From Pseudomonadota bacterium (lineage in GTDB: Bacteria; Pseudomonadota; Gammaproteobacteria; Steroidobacterales; Steroidobacteraceae): a stretch of DNA of 17,497 nt. The translations under genes and the position numbers were made by a program. The notes under the pieces are model-generated. The model was not told the origin of the DNA. It searched no databases and saw only the letters and a program-made list of their open reading frames with translations. The stretch spans positions 1-17,497 of the forward strand of contig JAFAGC010000081.1 in the NCBI GenBank assembly GCA_023423065.1. The letters are read 5' to 3'. Below, piece after piece: positions 7,765-15,484 of the stretch; within the stretch, counting starts at the first letter, position 1, and every line of letters begins with the position of its first letter.

Positions 7765-7810
7765 AGCAAAGGGACGCGGCACCGCGCCCGCCCTTCACGC
7801 TGTCAAGAAG

Positions 7811-7849
7811 AAGGGAGGCAACTTGCGTTGCCTCCCTTTTCGTTTTCGA
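7811..7849 (+). terminator. Intrinsic terminator after kdgA-kdgK (copy 1 of a repeated stem-loop)
   Basis: A perfect 12-base-pair stem, AAGGGAGGCAAC (7811-7822) with GTTGCCTCCCTT (7827-7838), closes a TTGC loop and is followed by T-rich TTTTCGTTTTC. It lies between the rightward kdgK and the leftward receptor 1. On the minus strand the T-tract is poor, so it mainly stops rightward transcription. The same stem-loop recurs at 12022-12049. Confidence 0.9.
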
Positions 7850-7869
7850 CGTCTCTTGCGCTTCCGCGA

Positions 7870-10800
7870 TCAGAACCGGCCGCTGACGCCCAGCAGCATC
7901 TGACGGCCCGGCGCGAACGAGGCGCGCGGGGTGAGCGGATCGTTGCGGAAGTAGGTCAGCAACTGCTCGTTGGTCAGGTTCTGCAGCTCGAGGCTGATCG
8001 AGATGTCGGTGCTGGTCGGCAGTTTGTAGCCGAACGACGCATCGAGGAACTCACGCTTCTGGGCGTAGTTGTCGCCCGGAATGTTGTTCTCGTTGTTGCC
8101 GAGGAACTCGATGAACGCATCGCGCACCGACCAGGTCAGGCGGCCCGAGAAACCGAAATTCTCGTAGAACGCGGTGACGTTATAGGTGAACGGCGACAGC
8201 CCGGTGACTGCGCTCGACGCGGCACCCGGCAGACCGCCTTCCGACTTCTGGTCGATGTGCGTGTAGTTCACCGAGAAGCCCGCGCCCTGCAGCACGAAGT
8301 CCAGCGGTTGAACGTAGGTCACTTCCCAGCCATCCAGCGTTATCACTTCACTCGTGTTCTGGCGCTGGTCGACGCGCACGAGCGCATCGTTCACGTTGCC
8401 GGTGGTGCACTGGCACTGCGCGTTCGCCGTGTTCTGGATGCCGGTCTGCGTGGCGATCGGCAGCGTCGCGTAGCTGATGCCGAGCTGGCCGAACGGCGTC
8501 GGCGTGCCGATGACCGAGGTGTAACCCTCGATCTCCTTGCGCCAGCGGTTCACCGCGACGACTCCGAGGCCCGAATCGCCAAAGTACCACTCGAGACCCA
8601 GGTCGTAGTTGTCCGAGAAGTACGGCGCGAGTTCCATGTTGCCGATCGCGAGCACGTCGCCGTTGATGCTGAGCGACTGGTTTGGAGCCAGGTCGCCCGG
8701 CTGCGCGCGAGTCATCGTGCGCGACGCGGCGACGCGCGCCACGAGGCCGTGTCCGAGGTCGCTCGCGATGTTGAAGCTCGGCAGAACCTTGTCGTACTCG
8801 GTATCGCCCGTGATGAACTCGCGATGCGTGTACTGTACGGCCGGAGGCGGCGCGTTGTCCGCGTTGGGAACCGTGATCACGCCCGACACGAACTGGTCCG
8901 TCTTGATGTAGCGCGCACCCACGTTGTAGCGCAGGTTGCCCAGGATCTCGAGCTGGCCATTCGCTTCGAGGAAGACGCCGTCAGTGTCTTCGGCGATCAC
9001 GCGCGGCGTGTAACCCGCCACTTCGAGGCCGCCGACGAGGCCGCGCGCGAGCTCTCTCTCGAACCAGTCGATGTTGACCGCCGGATCGAGCGCGGCGTAG
9101 TTGGGCAGCGCCCAGCCGTTGTTCAGACCCACGTCGAAGTCGGACGTCTGGTACAGGCGCCCGTGCGTCCACGGCTGCATGAAATTGAGCAGCTGGGCGT
9201 TCGGGATGGCGACCTTCGCGTTGTCGATGCCCGCGGCGGTCAGCGCGTTCACGCACTCGGTGCGCGCGGAGCTCAACGCCACGTTGCCACCGTCCGTCGC
9301 GCAGCTGGTCGTCTCCCAGTTGGTGATGTTGCGGTGGAACTTGTCGCGGCTGAAACCGGCCTTCAGCTTGAATGCGTCGGCGAATGCGTATTCGAACTCG
9401 AAACGTCCGCCCTTCTGCCACACCTCACGCTGCACCGGCTGGATGCGCAATGCGTTCCAGTTCCAGAAGTCGAGATTGTTCAGGTCGCGGCTCGGCGTCA
9501 CCTTGATCACGCCGTCGCCGTTCGCCTCGATGTCGACCGTGATGCCACTGCCGAGACGCGAATCGAACAGGTAGGTGTTGGTCGAGCGGAACCAGTTGCT
9601 GTGGTTGTAGTTGAGCGACGCATCGACGGTGAACTTCTCGCCGATCTTCCACTTCATGCCGCCGTTCAGATTGATGAAATCCGTGTCTTCGTGATACGGG
9701 CGGTTCTCGTTCAACCAGAGGGGGTTGGCGAGCGTCGCGCTGGTCACGACGTTGTCCTCGTTGACCTCGACGTCGAACGGGATGTTGTTGTTGACGCTGC
9801 GCACCGCCAGGTTCAGGTCGTTGCGCTCATAGGCGTGATCGGCTTCCGAATACAGACCGTCGATGTAGAACTCGAGGTTCTCGTTCGGCGCGAACTGCAT
9901 CGAGAGGATCGCCGACGTGGTTTCACGCTCGCCGATGAGCATGTCGGGGCGCGCGAGACGCGGCCAGATCGAGTAACTCAACTGGTTGCACGACATGCCG
10001 GACGTGCCGCCGGGTGTGTCGCCGGCGCCGCAGACTCGAACCTGCTGGGCCGTGGTGGGGTCGTTGTCATGGTCCCAGAGGTGCGGCGCGAGCATCGCGT
10101 CGTACTGGCCGCCGGCCGGCACGGCCGTCGCCCAGGTCTGGGCCGAGTTGCCGTAGCCCGGCGTCGCATTGCCCACGGGCGGATTCGGCGTACCTTCGCG
10201 CCAGCGGGAATTGCAGCCCGGCTGCGTGGTCGGGCAGCCCGGCGTGCCGACCGTCGTGAATCCGATCGTGTTGAATCCGTCCGAGCGGTACTTGCGATTC
10301 GAGTAGGCCACGCCGCCCAGGATGCCGAATTCGCCGCCGCCGACGTCCCAGGTGTTGCTGACGTAGGCGCCGATGCGCGGGCTCCAGTCCTCGGAGGATT
10401 CCTGGTAGTTAGCCTTGGCGCTGTAGTTGAAACGGAATCCCTTCTTGTCGAAGGGACGCGCGATACGCAGGTCGATGTTCGCCGCGACCGCGCCTTCCTG
10501 CTGGCTCGCGACCGGCGTCTTGCTCACCGTCAGCTGGCTGAACAGCTCGGTGGGGAACAGCACGAGGTCGACGCCGCGGCCCTGGCTCACGTTGTCGATG
10601 TTGCTGTCGGAGGCGGTTTCCACCGGCGCGCCGTTCAGGGTGATCTGCGTGAAATCGCGACCCAGGCCGCGCACCGCGACCGAGGTGCCCTCGCCGGTGA
10701 AGTCACGCGCGATCTGCACGCCCGGGATGCGCTGCAGGGACTCGGCGAGGTTCAGGTCGGGAAACTTGCCGATGTCCTCGGCGAAGATCGAATCCGTGAA

Positions 10801-11001
10801 AGCGATGTTTTCGCGCTTCTCGGCGACCGAATTCTGGAGCGAGGCGCGGAAACCGGTGACGACGACCTCGCCGATGTCCTCACTACTGCTCGCTTCGTTG
10901 GCTTGAACTCCGGCGTCCTGGGCAATGGCCCCGGATGAAACGATGCTCGCCGAACCCACTAGACCTAATATTGCGCACGCGCGCAGATACTTCCTGTCCA
11001 T
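7870..11001 (-). CDS. TonB-dependent receptor 1 (Caulobacter-type outer-membrane porin)
   Basis: 1043 residues. Signal peptide about 1-27 ending GAIA-Q, then a TonB-box/linker DIGEVVVTGFR (42-52). The plug (about 53-185) carries FAEDIGKFPDLNLAESLQRIPGVQI and VAVRGLGRDFTQITLNG, followed by a long beta-barrel ending in VSGRF with the C-terminal Phe recognised by the Bam machinery. This layout matches the TIGR01782-like family, which imports oligosaccharides, siderophores or other large molecules across the outer membrane with TonB energy. Cys pairs in likely surface loops (GCPTTQPGC; VCGAG with MSC; SCATD with TEC) suggest disulfides. There is no STN signalling domain. The ATG at 11001 has a purine-rich AAAGGGGG 5 bases upstream. 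The promoter-operator module and the divergent GntR gene next to it point to uronate or uronate-oligomer uptake, by inference. Confidence 0.93.
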   Translation of the reverse strand: MDRKYLRACAILGLVGSASIVSSGAIAQDAGVQANEASSSEDIGEVVVTGFRASLQNSVAEKRENIAFTDSIFAEDIGKFPDLNLAESLQRIPGVQIARDFTGEGTSVAVRGLGRDFTQITLNGAPVETASDSNIDNVSQGRGVDLVLFPTELFSQLTVSKTPVASQQEGAVAANIDLRIARPFDKKGFRFNYSAKANYQESSEDWSPRIGAYVSNTWDVGGGEFGILGGVAYSNRKYRSDGFNTIGFTTVGTPGCPTTQPGCNSRWREGTPNPPVGNATPGYGNSAQTWATAVPAGGQYDAMLAPHLWDHDNDPTTAQQVRVCGAGDTPGGTSGMSCNQLSYSIWPRLARPDMLIGERETTSAILSMQFAPNENLEFYIDGLYSEADHAYERNDLNLAVRSVNNNIPFDVEVNEDNVVTSATLANPLWLNENRPYHEDTDFINLNGGMKWKIGEKFTVDASLNYNHSNWFRSTNTYLFDSRLGSGITVDIEANGDGVIKVTPSRDLNNLDFWNWNALRIQPVQREVWQKGGRFEFEYAFADAFKLKAGFSRDKFHRNITNWETTSCATDGGNVALSSARTECVNALTAAGIDNAKVAIPNAQLLNFMQPWTHGRLYQTSDFDVGLNNGWALPNYAALDPAVNIDWFERELARGLVGGLEVAGYTPRVIAEDTDGVFLEANGQLEILGNLRYNVGARYIKTDQFVSGVITVPNADNAPPPAVQYTHREFITGDTEYDKVLPSFNIASDLGHGLVARVAASRTMTRAQPGDLAPNQSLSINGDVLAIGNMELAPYFSDNYDLGLEWYFGDSGLGVVAVNRWRKEIEGYTSVIGTPTPFGQLGISYATLPIATQTGIQNTANAQCQCTTGNVNDALVRVDQRQNTSEVITLDGWEVTYVQPLDFVLQGAGFSVNYTHIDQKSEGGLPGAASSAVTGLSPFTYNVTAFYENFGFSGRLTWSVRDAFIEFLGNNENNIPGDNYAQKREFLDASFGYKLPTSTDISISLELQNLTNEQLLTYFRNDPLTPRASFAPGRQMLLGVSGRF

Positions 11002-11183
11002 CCATTCCCCCTTTCCCTAATGGTGGTTTTTTAGTTAGCGGGGGCCGAATGGACCGTTCGCCTCCCCCAGTGGCGCGAACGTAGCAATTGGTCAGGCCAA
11101 AAGCAACAAGTCGTCTGACCGCAACACCAATTGTCCTTCGCAGGTCACTTGTTGATCCTTGTCAGGTTACGGATACTTCGCTG
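11002..11183. promoter_or_regulatory. Divergent promoter region of receptor 1 and the GntR regulator
   Basis: 182 bases with no gene. On the minus strand TTGCTT (11101-11106) and TACGTT (11078-11083) with a 17-base spacer make a plausible promoter for receptor 1, giving a leader of about 70 bases. On the plus strand TTGTTG (11150-11155) and GATACT (11172-11177) could serve the regulator gene. The operator-like module is listed separately. Confidence 0.55.
11085..11148. promoter_or_regulatory. Operator module, copy 1 (FadR/GntR-type dyads)
   Basis: TTGGTC-A-GGCCAA (11088-11100) is a one-mismatch dyad of the TTGGT-N3-ACCAA kind bound by UxuR/ExuR and other FadR-family regulators. It sits inside the spacer of the receptor 1 promoter. 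A second dyad, TCGTCTGACCG (11111-11121), is centred 22 bases away, two helical turns. CAATTGGT (11085-11092) and ACCAATTG (11126-11133) form a perfect outer inverted repeat, and CAGGTCAC follows at 11141-11148. The same parts recur in the same order at 15428-15484. Binding by the adjacent GntR protein, with autoregulation, is inference. Confidence 0.6.
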
Positions 11184-11966
11184 ATGGTCGAACCCCGCCG
11201 CCTCTACGAACAGATAGCCAAGAAGCTCTCGCACGCCATCGCGACGGGGGAGTACGAGATCGGGCAGCGCCTGCCCTCGGAGCGCGAGCTCGCGCAGACC
11301 TTCGAGGTGTCACGCCCCACCGTGCGCGAAGCCATCATCGCGCTGGAGCTCGACGGGCTCGTCGACGTCCGGCTCGGCTCCGGCGTCTACGTCAAGAACC
11401 GCCAGCCGCCCGAAGGCGAGGAAGGCGTGAAGGACATCGGCCCCTTCGAACTACTCGAGGCGCGGCGCTCGATCGAGGGCGAGGCCTGCGCGCTCGCGGC
11501 CATGCGCATCGACGACGCGCAGCTCAAGGAGCTGACGGACCTCATCGCCGAAATGCGCGAGGACAACTGGCACCAGGAAATCGAGAAGAGCGAAGTCGCG
11601 GATAGACGTTTCCACGAGCTCATCGCGGCCTCCACGCAGAACAGCGGGATCATCGCGGCGGTGCAGATGTTGTGGGATGCGCGTGCGCGCTCGCCGCAGA
11701 GCCACTCGATGGACGCCAAGGGGCGCGCGCGTGGATTGAAACCGCCCATCGACGAACATGCCGCGATCGTACGCGCGCTCAAGCGGCGCGACCCGGATGC
11801 CGCGCGCGCCGCGATGCGCGAACACATCTCGCGCGTCATCGAAGACATGCTCGAGGTCACCGAGGTCGAAGAGATCGCGCGCGCCCGCGCGGTGGCCGCG
11901 GAGAAGCGTCGCCGTTATTCCGCCAGCGCACGTCAGCGCAAGGCGGCGGCCTCCTCGTCCAGCTGA
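11184..11966 (+). CDS. FadR-subfamily GntR transcriptional regulator
   Basis: 260 residues from the ATG at 11184. In-frame codons up to 11088 would run into the operator and are rejected, though no strong Shine-Dalgarno sequence precedes 11184. The N-terminal winged helix (1-73) shows LYEQIAKKLSHAI, GQRLPSERELAQTFEVSRPTVREAIIALELDG and the wing GSGVYV. The FCD effector domain (about 88-225) has ELLEARRSIEGE and the metal-binding set D140 and H144 (DRRFH), H192 and H214. FCD regulators of this kind (UxuR, ExuR, FadR, LldR) sense sugar acids or other carboxylic acids and usually repress in their absence. The C-terminal tail (about 232-260) is rich in Arg, Ala, Lys and Ser and looks disordered. 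It is divergent from receptor 1 across a two-dyad operator region, so control of itself and of both receptors is the natural inference. Confidence 0.93.
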   Translation: MVEPRRLYEQIAKKLSHAIATGEYEIGQRLPSERELAQTFEVSRPTVREAIIALELDGLVDVRLGSGVYVKNRQPPEGEEGVKDIGPFELLEARRSIEGEACALAAMRIDDAQLKELTDLIAEMREDNWHQEIEKSEVADRRFHELIAASTQNSGIIAAVQMLWDARARSPQSHSMDAKGRARGLKPPIDEHAAIVRALKRRDPDAARAAMREHISRVIEDMLEVTEVEEIARARAVAAEKRRRYSASARQRKAAASSSS

Positions 11967-12010
11967 GCGAGCCGGAGGTCGCGCGCCGACATCGGACCCA
12001 ACGCGACGCG

Positions 12011-12055
12011 TTAAAAAAAACAGGGGAGGCAACTTGCGTTGCCTCCCCTTTTTCC
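12011..12055. terminator. Bidirectional intrinsic terminator (copy 2 of the repeated stem-loop)
   Basis: A 12-base-pair stem, AGGGGAGGCAAC (12022-12033) with GTTGCCTCCCCT (12038-12049), closes a TTGC loop. It has eight A on the left (12013-12020) and a T-tract on the right (12049-12053), so it can end transcription from both the rightward GntR gene and the leftward receptor 2. Stem and loop are nearly identical to the terminator at 7811-7838. Confidence 0.92.
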
Positions 12056-12078
12056 TTGGGCCGATTGGCCGTTTGCGA

Positions 12079-15060
12079 TCAGAACGTTCCGCGAATACCG
12101 AGCAGCACGGCATAACCCGGATCGTAGAACGTGCGCGCCGCGTTCGAGAACTGGATGCTGTCGTTGCCCCAGGTCTGACGCTGCGTCGATCCCGTGATGT
12201 TGATGACGTTCAGCGTGATCTGCGGCTCGGACGGCAGGCTCTCGAACTTCCAGCTGGCCGAGAGATCGAGCTGATCGTACTCGTCCGTCCAGAAGCGCGC
12301 GCCCGTGATGCCTTCCTGGTTGCTGCCGGAAGCGATCTGCCGGTCGTTATAGACATACGACAGGCGAACCGACGCCGGACCATGGTCGTAGTACAACGTG
12401 CCGTTGTACGTGACGGGCGAGATGCCCACCGCGACCGCCGGCTGACCACCCGTGCCACCTTCCGGACGCTGCGACACCTTCGTGTAGTTCACCTGGAAGC
12501 CGAAGCCATCCGTGATGAAGTTCAGCGGCTGCACCCAGGTCGCTTCGTATCCGCGGATACGAAGTTTGCCGGCGGCATTGACCTGCTGCGTGGCGTTGAC
12601 CGTCGCGTTGTTCGGACCGCCGCGCGAGTCGATCGCAGTCTGCTGCGTCGGCGACAGAGTGTCGTAGGTGATGCCGAGCGGCGCGAGGCTGTTGAACGGC
12701 AGGACCGACACCTGGCCCACGGTGAAGCCGGTGATCTGCTTCTGGAACAACGTCAGGCCGATATAACCTTCGTCGCCCGTGTACCACTCACCGCCCAGGT
12801 CGATGTTGGTCGACAGGAACGGCTCGAGCGCCGGATTGCCGAGGCCCACGGCCTGCGCCGACGGATCGCTGAAGGTCGCGTTCGGCAGCATGTCGCGCGG
12901 GTTCGCACGCGTGATGGTCTCCGAACCGGCGAAACGCAGCACGATGTCATCGGTCACGTTCAGCGCGGCGCTGAACGACGGCAGGAACTCCGAATAACGC
13001 TCGGCCGTGCTCGCCTCGACGATGGTAACCGACGTGCCGTTGTTCAGCGTCACCGGGCCGGCCACCCACTGGTCGGTGTCCACGAAGCGGCCACCGAGGT
13101 TGTAGCGCAGCGTGCGATCGTAGAACTCGCTCTCGCCGTTGAACTCGATGTAGTAACCCATCGTCCGCTCGCGAATCTTGCCGTTCGCGGCGCCGGTCGC
13201 TGCGCCGGTTCCCACCGGTGCGTTGTCCGACAGCGCGTGGTAGTTGGTCGCATCGAAGAACGCGTCGTAGTCCACGCTGATGAAGCCGGCCGGACCCGGG
13301 ATCAGGTACTGCGCGAGGTTCGCCTGGGTGATCGCGGAGCCCGCCTGGCCATTGCAGGGCGGCGCCGCGGCCGGGGCGGGAATGAACGCGCCGCCGCCGC
13401 CGCAGACGACCTGCTGCCACTCGCGGCTGTTGTCACGGCCCGAAATGGTGCGGTACATCTGGTCGTAGGCGATGCCGACCTTCATGTTCGCCTGCTCGTC
13501 ACCCCAGGTGAAGTCGAGGTGCGCGCCCTCGTTCTTCACGAGACGCTTCTCGTTCTGGATGTTGACGCGGCCGCCACCGGTCCACACCCAGCCGAGGTTG
13601 GGATCGTTGAGGTCGGCGTTCGTGGTGATGTTGACGAAGTCGCCACTCGTGTTGTCGAACTCGGCGACGATGCCCTGGTTGAGCGGCGTGTTCACGAGGA
13701 CCGTCGGCGCCTCGCGGAAGAACCAGCTGCGGCTCTTGTTGAGCGCGAGGTCGAAGCGCATTTCCTCGTTGAGCTCCCAGCGCAGGCCGGGGTTGAAGCC
13801 CCAGTAATCCACCTGCTCGTCATAGGGACGCGCTTCGAGGAAGAACTGCGCGTTCGCGAACGTGGCCCGCGTGACGACGTTGTTCTCGTCGACTTCCATG
13901 TTGGTGGGAATCAACGCGCCGTTGCGGCCGACCAGGTTGACGTCCAGTCGATTGAAACTGCGATTCGCCTCGGAGTAGAGCGTATCGGCATAGAGTTGCA
14001 GCGAATCGTTGGGACGGTACTCGAACGACACGAGCCCCGAGTAGCGGTCGCGCGTTCCGTCGAGATAGGCCGGACGACCCAAGCGCGGAATCAGCGCCCG
14101 GTCGATCTGCGCCAGCGTCAGACCCGGGTTGATGGATTCCAGGTAGGCGCCGTCGATCGGCGTGCCCGCGACCAGGCCCGCGCCCGCATTCACGGGAACG
14201 GTGCCGGGGATCACCCAGCCGTTGCCGCCGCCCACGTTGCAACCGCCATTCGCGCCCGCGCCGGCGTTGGGGCTCGTGGTCCCCGGCGGCGTCAGTCCGC
14301 ACTGGAAGTAGCTCAGGTTCGGATTGGTGTATCCGATGGTCTCGAAGCCATTCGTGGTCGAGTCGTTGCTGACACCCGCGACGCCGACGAGTACGCCGAA
14401 CGTATCGTTCGTCCAGCTCGCGGTGAGTCCGCCGCGCGGATTGACGGTGCCGCTCTCTTCGCCGTAGTTAGCCTGCAGCTGGTAGTTGACGTGCGTGCCC
14501 GGATTGTCGAAGGGCCGCGCGGTGCGCATGTTCACCGTACCCGCGGCGCCGCCTTCGAGCTCGCTCGCCTTCGCCGACTTGCTGACGTCGAGGCGCGTGA
14601 ACAGCTCCGTCGGGAACAGGTCGAGGTCGACCTCGCGGTTCTGACCTTGGCCGTCGACGCGGCCGGTCGAAGCGACGCCGATGGCGGCGCCGTTGATCGT
14701 GGTCTTCGTGAAGTTGGTGTTGAGACCGCGGATCGCGACGTTGAGACCCTCGCCGTTCACTTCACGCGCGAGCTGCACGCCCGGAATGCGGTTCAGCGAT
14801 TCGGCGATGTTGAGGTCCGGGAACTTGCCGATGTCTTCGGCGAAGACCGAATCCGAGAATCCGATGGATTCGCGCTTGGCGTTGGTCGCGCTCTGCAGCG
14901 AGGCCCGGAAGCCCGTCACGAGGACTTCTTCGACGGGCTCGTTGTCGCTGCCACTCGCCGAGTTGTCGGCGGTCTGCGCGACCGCGCTCGCCGACGCCAA
15001 TGCCGCGGAGATCGCGGCGGTCAGGACGGATACTCGGAAAACCGATGGATCCTTGATCAT
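12079..15060 (-). CDS. TonB-dependent receptor 2 (Caulobacter-type outer-membrane porin)
   Basis: 993 residues from the ATG at 15060, chosen because GAGGGG lies 8 bases upstream (15069-15074). A GTG at 15069 overlaps that site. Signal peptide about 1-29 ending AVAQ, TonB-box EEVLVTGFR (44-52), then a plug with FAEDIGKFPDLNIAESLNRIPGVQL and NVAIRGLNTNFTKTTINGA. The large barrel ends GIRGTF with the terminal Phe. The first 120 residues align almost without gaps with receptor 1, so the two are paralogues, while the barrels and surface loops differ. Cys pairs (FQCGL with GGCNV; VVCGGG with PPCNG) may close extracellular loops. Together with the uronate genes and the shared operator module this suggests uptake of a related but different oligomer or chain length, which is inference. 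Its upstream region holds a distant copy of the promoter-operator module. Confidence 0.93.
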   Translation of the reverse strand: MIKDPSVFRVSVLTAAISAALASASAVAQTADNSASGSDNEPVEEVLVTGFRASLQSATNAKRESIGFSDSVFAEDIGKFPDLNIAESLNRIPGVQLAREVNGEGLNVAIRGLNTNFTKTTINGAAIGVASTGRVDGQGQNREVDLDLFPTELFTRLDVSKSAKASELEGGAAGTVNMRTARPFDNPGTHVNYQLQANYGEESGTVNPRGGLTASWTNDTFGVLVGVAGVSNDSTTNGFETIGYTNPNLSYFQCGLTPPGTTSPNAGAGANGGCNVGGGNGWVIPGTVPVNAGAGLVAGTPIDGAYLESINPGLTLAQIDRALIPRLGRPAYLDGTRDRYSGLVSFEYRPNDSLQLYADTLYSEANRSFNRLDVNLVGRNGALIPTNMEVDENNVVTRATFANAQFFLEARPYDEQVDYWGFNPGLRWELNEEMRFDLALNKSRSWFFREAPTVLVNTPLNQGIVAEFDNTSGDFVNITTNADLNDPNLGWVWTGGGRVNIQNEKRLVKNEGAHLDFTWGDEQANMKVGIAYDQMYRTISGRDNSREWQQVVCGGGGAFIPAPAAAPPCNGQAGSAITQANLAQYLIPGPAGFISVDYDAFFDATNYHALSDNAPVGTGAATGAANGKIRERTMGYYIEFNGESEFYDRTLRYNLGGRFVDTDQWVAGPVTLNNGTSVTIVEASTAERYSEFLPSFSAALNVTDDIVLRFAGSETITRANPRDMLPNATFSDPSAQAVGLGNPALEPFLSTNIDLGGEWYTGDEGYIGLTLFQKQITGFTVGQVSVLPFNSLAPLGITYDTLSPTQQTAIDSRGGPNNATVNATQQVNAAGKLRIRGYEATWVQPLNFITDGFGFQVNYTKVSQRPEGGTGGQPAVAVGISPVTYNGTLYYDHGPASVRLSYVYNDRQIASGSNQEGITGARFWTDEYDQLDLSASWKFESLPSEPQITLNVINITGSTQRQTWGNDSIQFSNAARTFYDPGYAVLLGIRGTF

Positions 15061-15418
15061 CACTTGCACCCCTCTAGTTCGATACCGATTTCACACGCGA
15101 CGAAAAAACTTCACCGATCGAGATCGGCGCGCCCACGTGCCGTTTTTGTTTCAACAAGTTCGCTTGCACGAAGTGCGTGTGATGCTAGCAATGGAAGGTG
15201 CGCTAGCACCACAAGGAATTTCCGTTACTCTCTCGATAAAAATATCGAAACGTTGCCGCGAAACAACAGCGACCTAACTACTGCGCGGAGCGTGCGGGAA
15301 CGAAGACATGAGCGGGACTCTTCCGTATCCGCCTGACCAGGCGCGATCGGAATCCGCGAGAAGAATTGTGCGAGCGGGGAAATGCGGCCGGTGGAACGGC
15401 CTCACCCCTCGAGTCGGA
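15061..15418 (-). promoter_or_regulatory. Long palindrome-rich leader or promoter region of receptor 2
   Basis: No credible gene in these 358 bases. If the promoter at 15419-15447 is used, this is an untranslated leader of about 350 bases. Inverted repeats seen: CCGATC-GA-GATCGG (15114-15127), TTGTT-TC-AACAA (15146-15157), GCAC-GAA-GTGC (15166-15176), two GCTAGC cores in TGCTAGCA and GTGCGCTAGCAC (about 15182-15209), TCGATA-AAAA-TATCGA (15233-15248), and GCCTG-AC-CAGGC (15331-15342). A nearer, unrecognised promoter is also possible, in which case some of these are operator sites for another regulator. Confidence 0.45.
15329..15341 (-). promoter_or_regulatory. Additional TGGTCAGGC half-operator in reverse orientation
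   Basis: Read on the minus strand this is CCTGGTCAGGCGG, sharing CTGGTCAGGC with the first dyad of the receptor 2 operator module (15429-15441). It is centred exactly 100 bases from that dyad, inside the putative leader. It may be an auxiliary site for looping, or chance. Confidence 0.3.
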
Positions 15419-15484
15419 AAGGTATCAACTGGTCAGGCCAAATGCAAGGACCACTCTGGCCAGTGCTCCGACCAGTCAGGTCAC
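15419..15484. promoter_or_regulatory. Promoter-operator module, copy 2, upstream of receptor 2
   Basis: On the minus strand TTGCAT (15442-15447) and TACCTT (15419-15424) with a 17-base spacer match the receptor 1 promoter (TTGCTT, 17 bases, TACGTT). The spacer holds CTGGTC-A-GGCCAA (15429-15441) in the same register. CTCTGGCCAG (about 15454-15463) occupies the place of the second dyad, ACTGGTC (15428-15434) and GACCAGT (15470-15476) form a perfect outer inverted repeat, and CAGGTCAC (15477-15484) ends the module as in copy 1. It is 360 bases from the receptor 2 start, with only non-coding sequence between. Confidence 0.6.

Noticed and set aside
7828..10938. A 1036-codon open frame on the plus strand opposite receptor 1
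   Set aside because: It is antisense to a clear TonB receptor with signal peptide, plug and barrel. Its translation is Arg/Val/Glu-rich with no domain, as expected from the codon bias of high-GC DNA.
11758..15336. A 1192-codon open frame on the plus strand opposite receptor 2
   Set aside because: Same reasoning: it runs across the end of the GntR gene in another frame, through a terminator and antisense to receptor 2, and has no recognisable motif.
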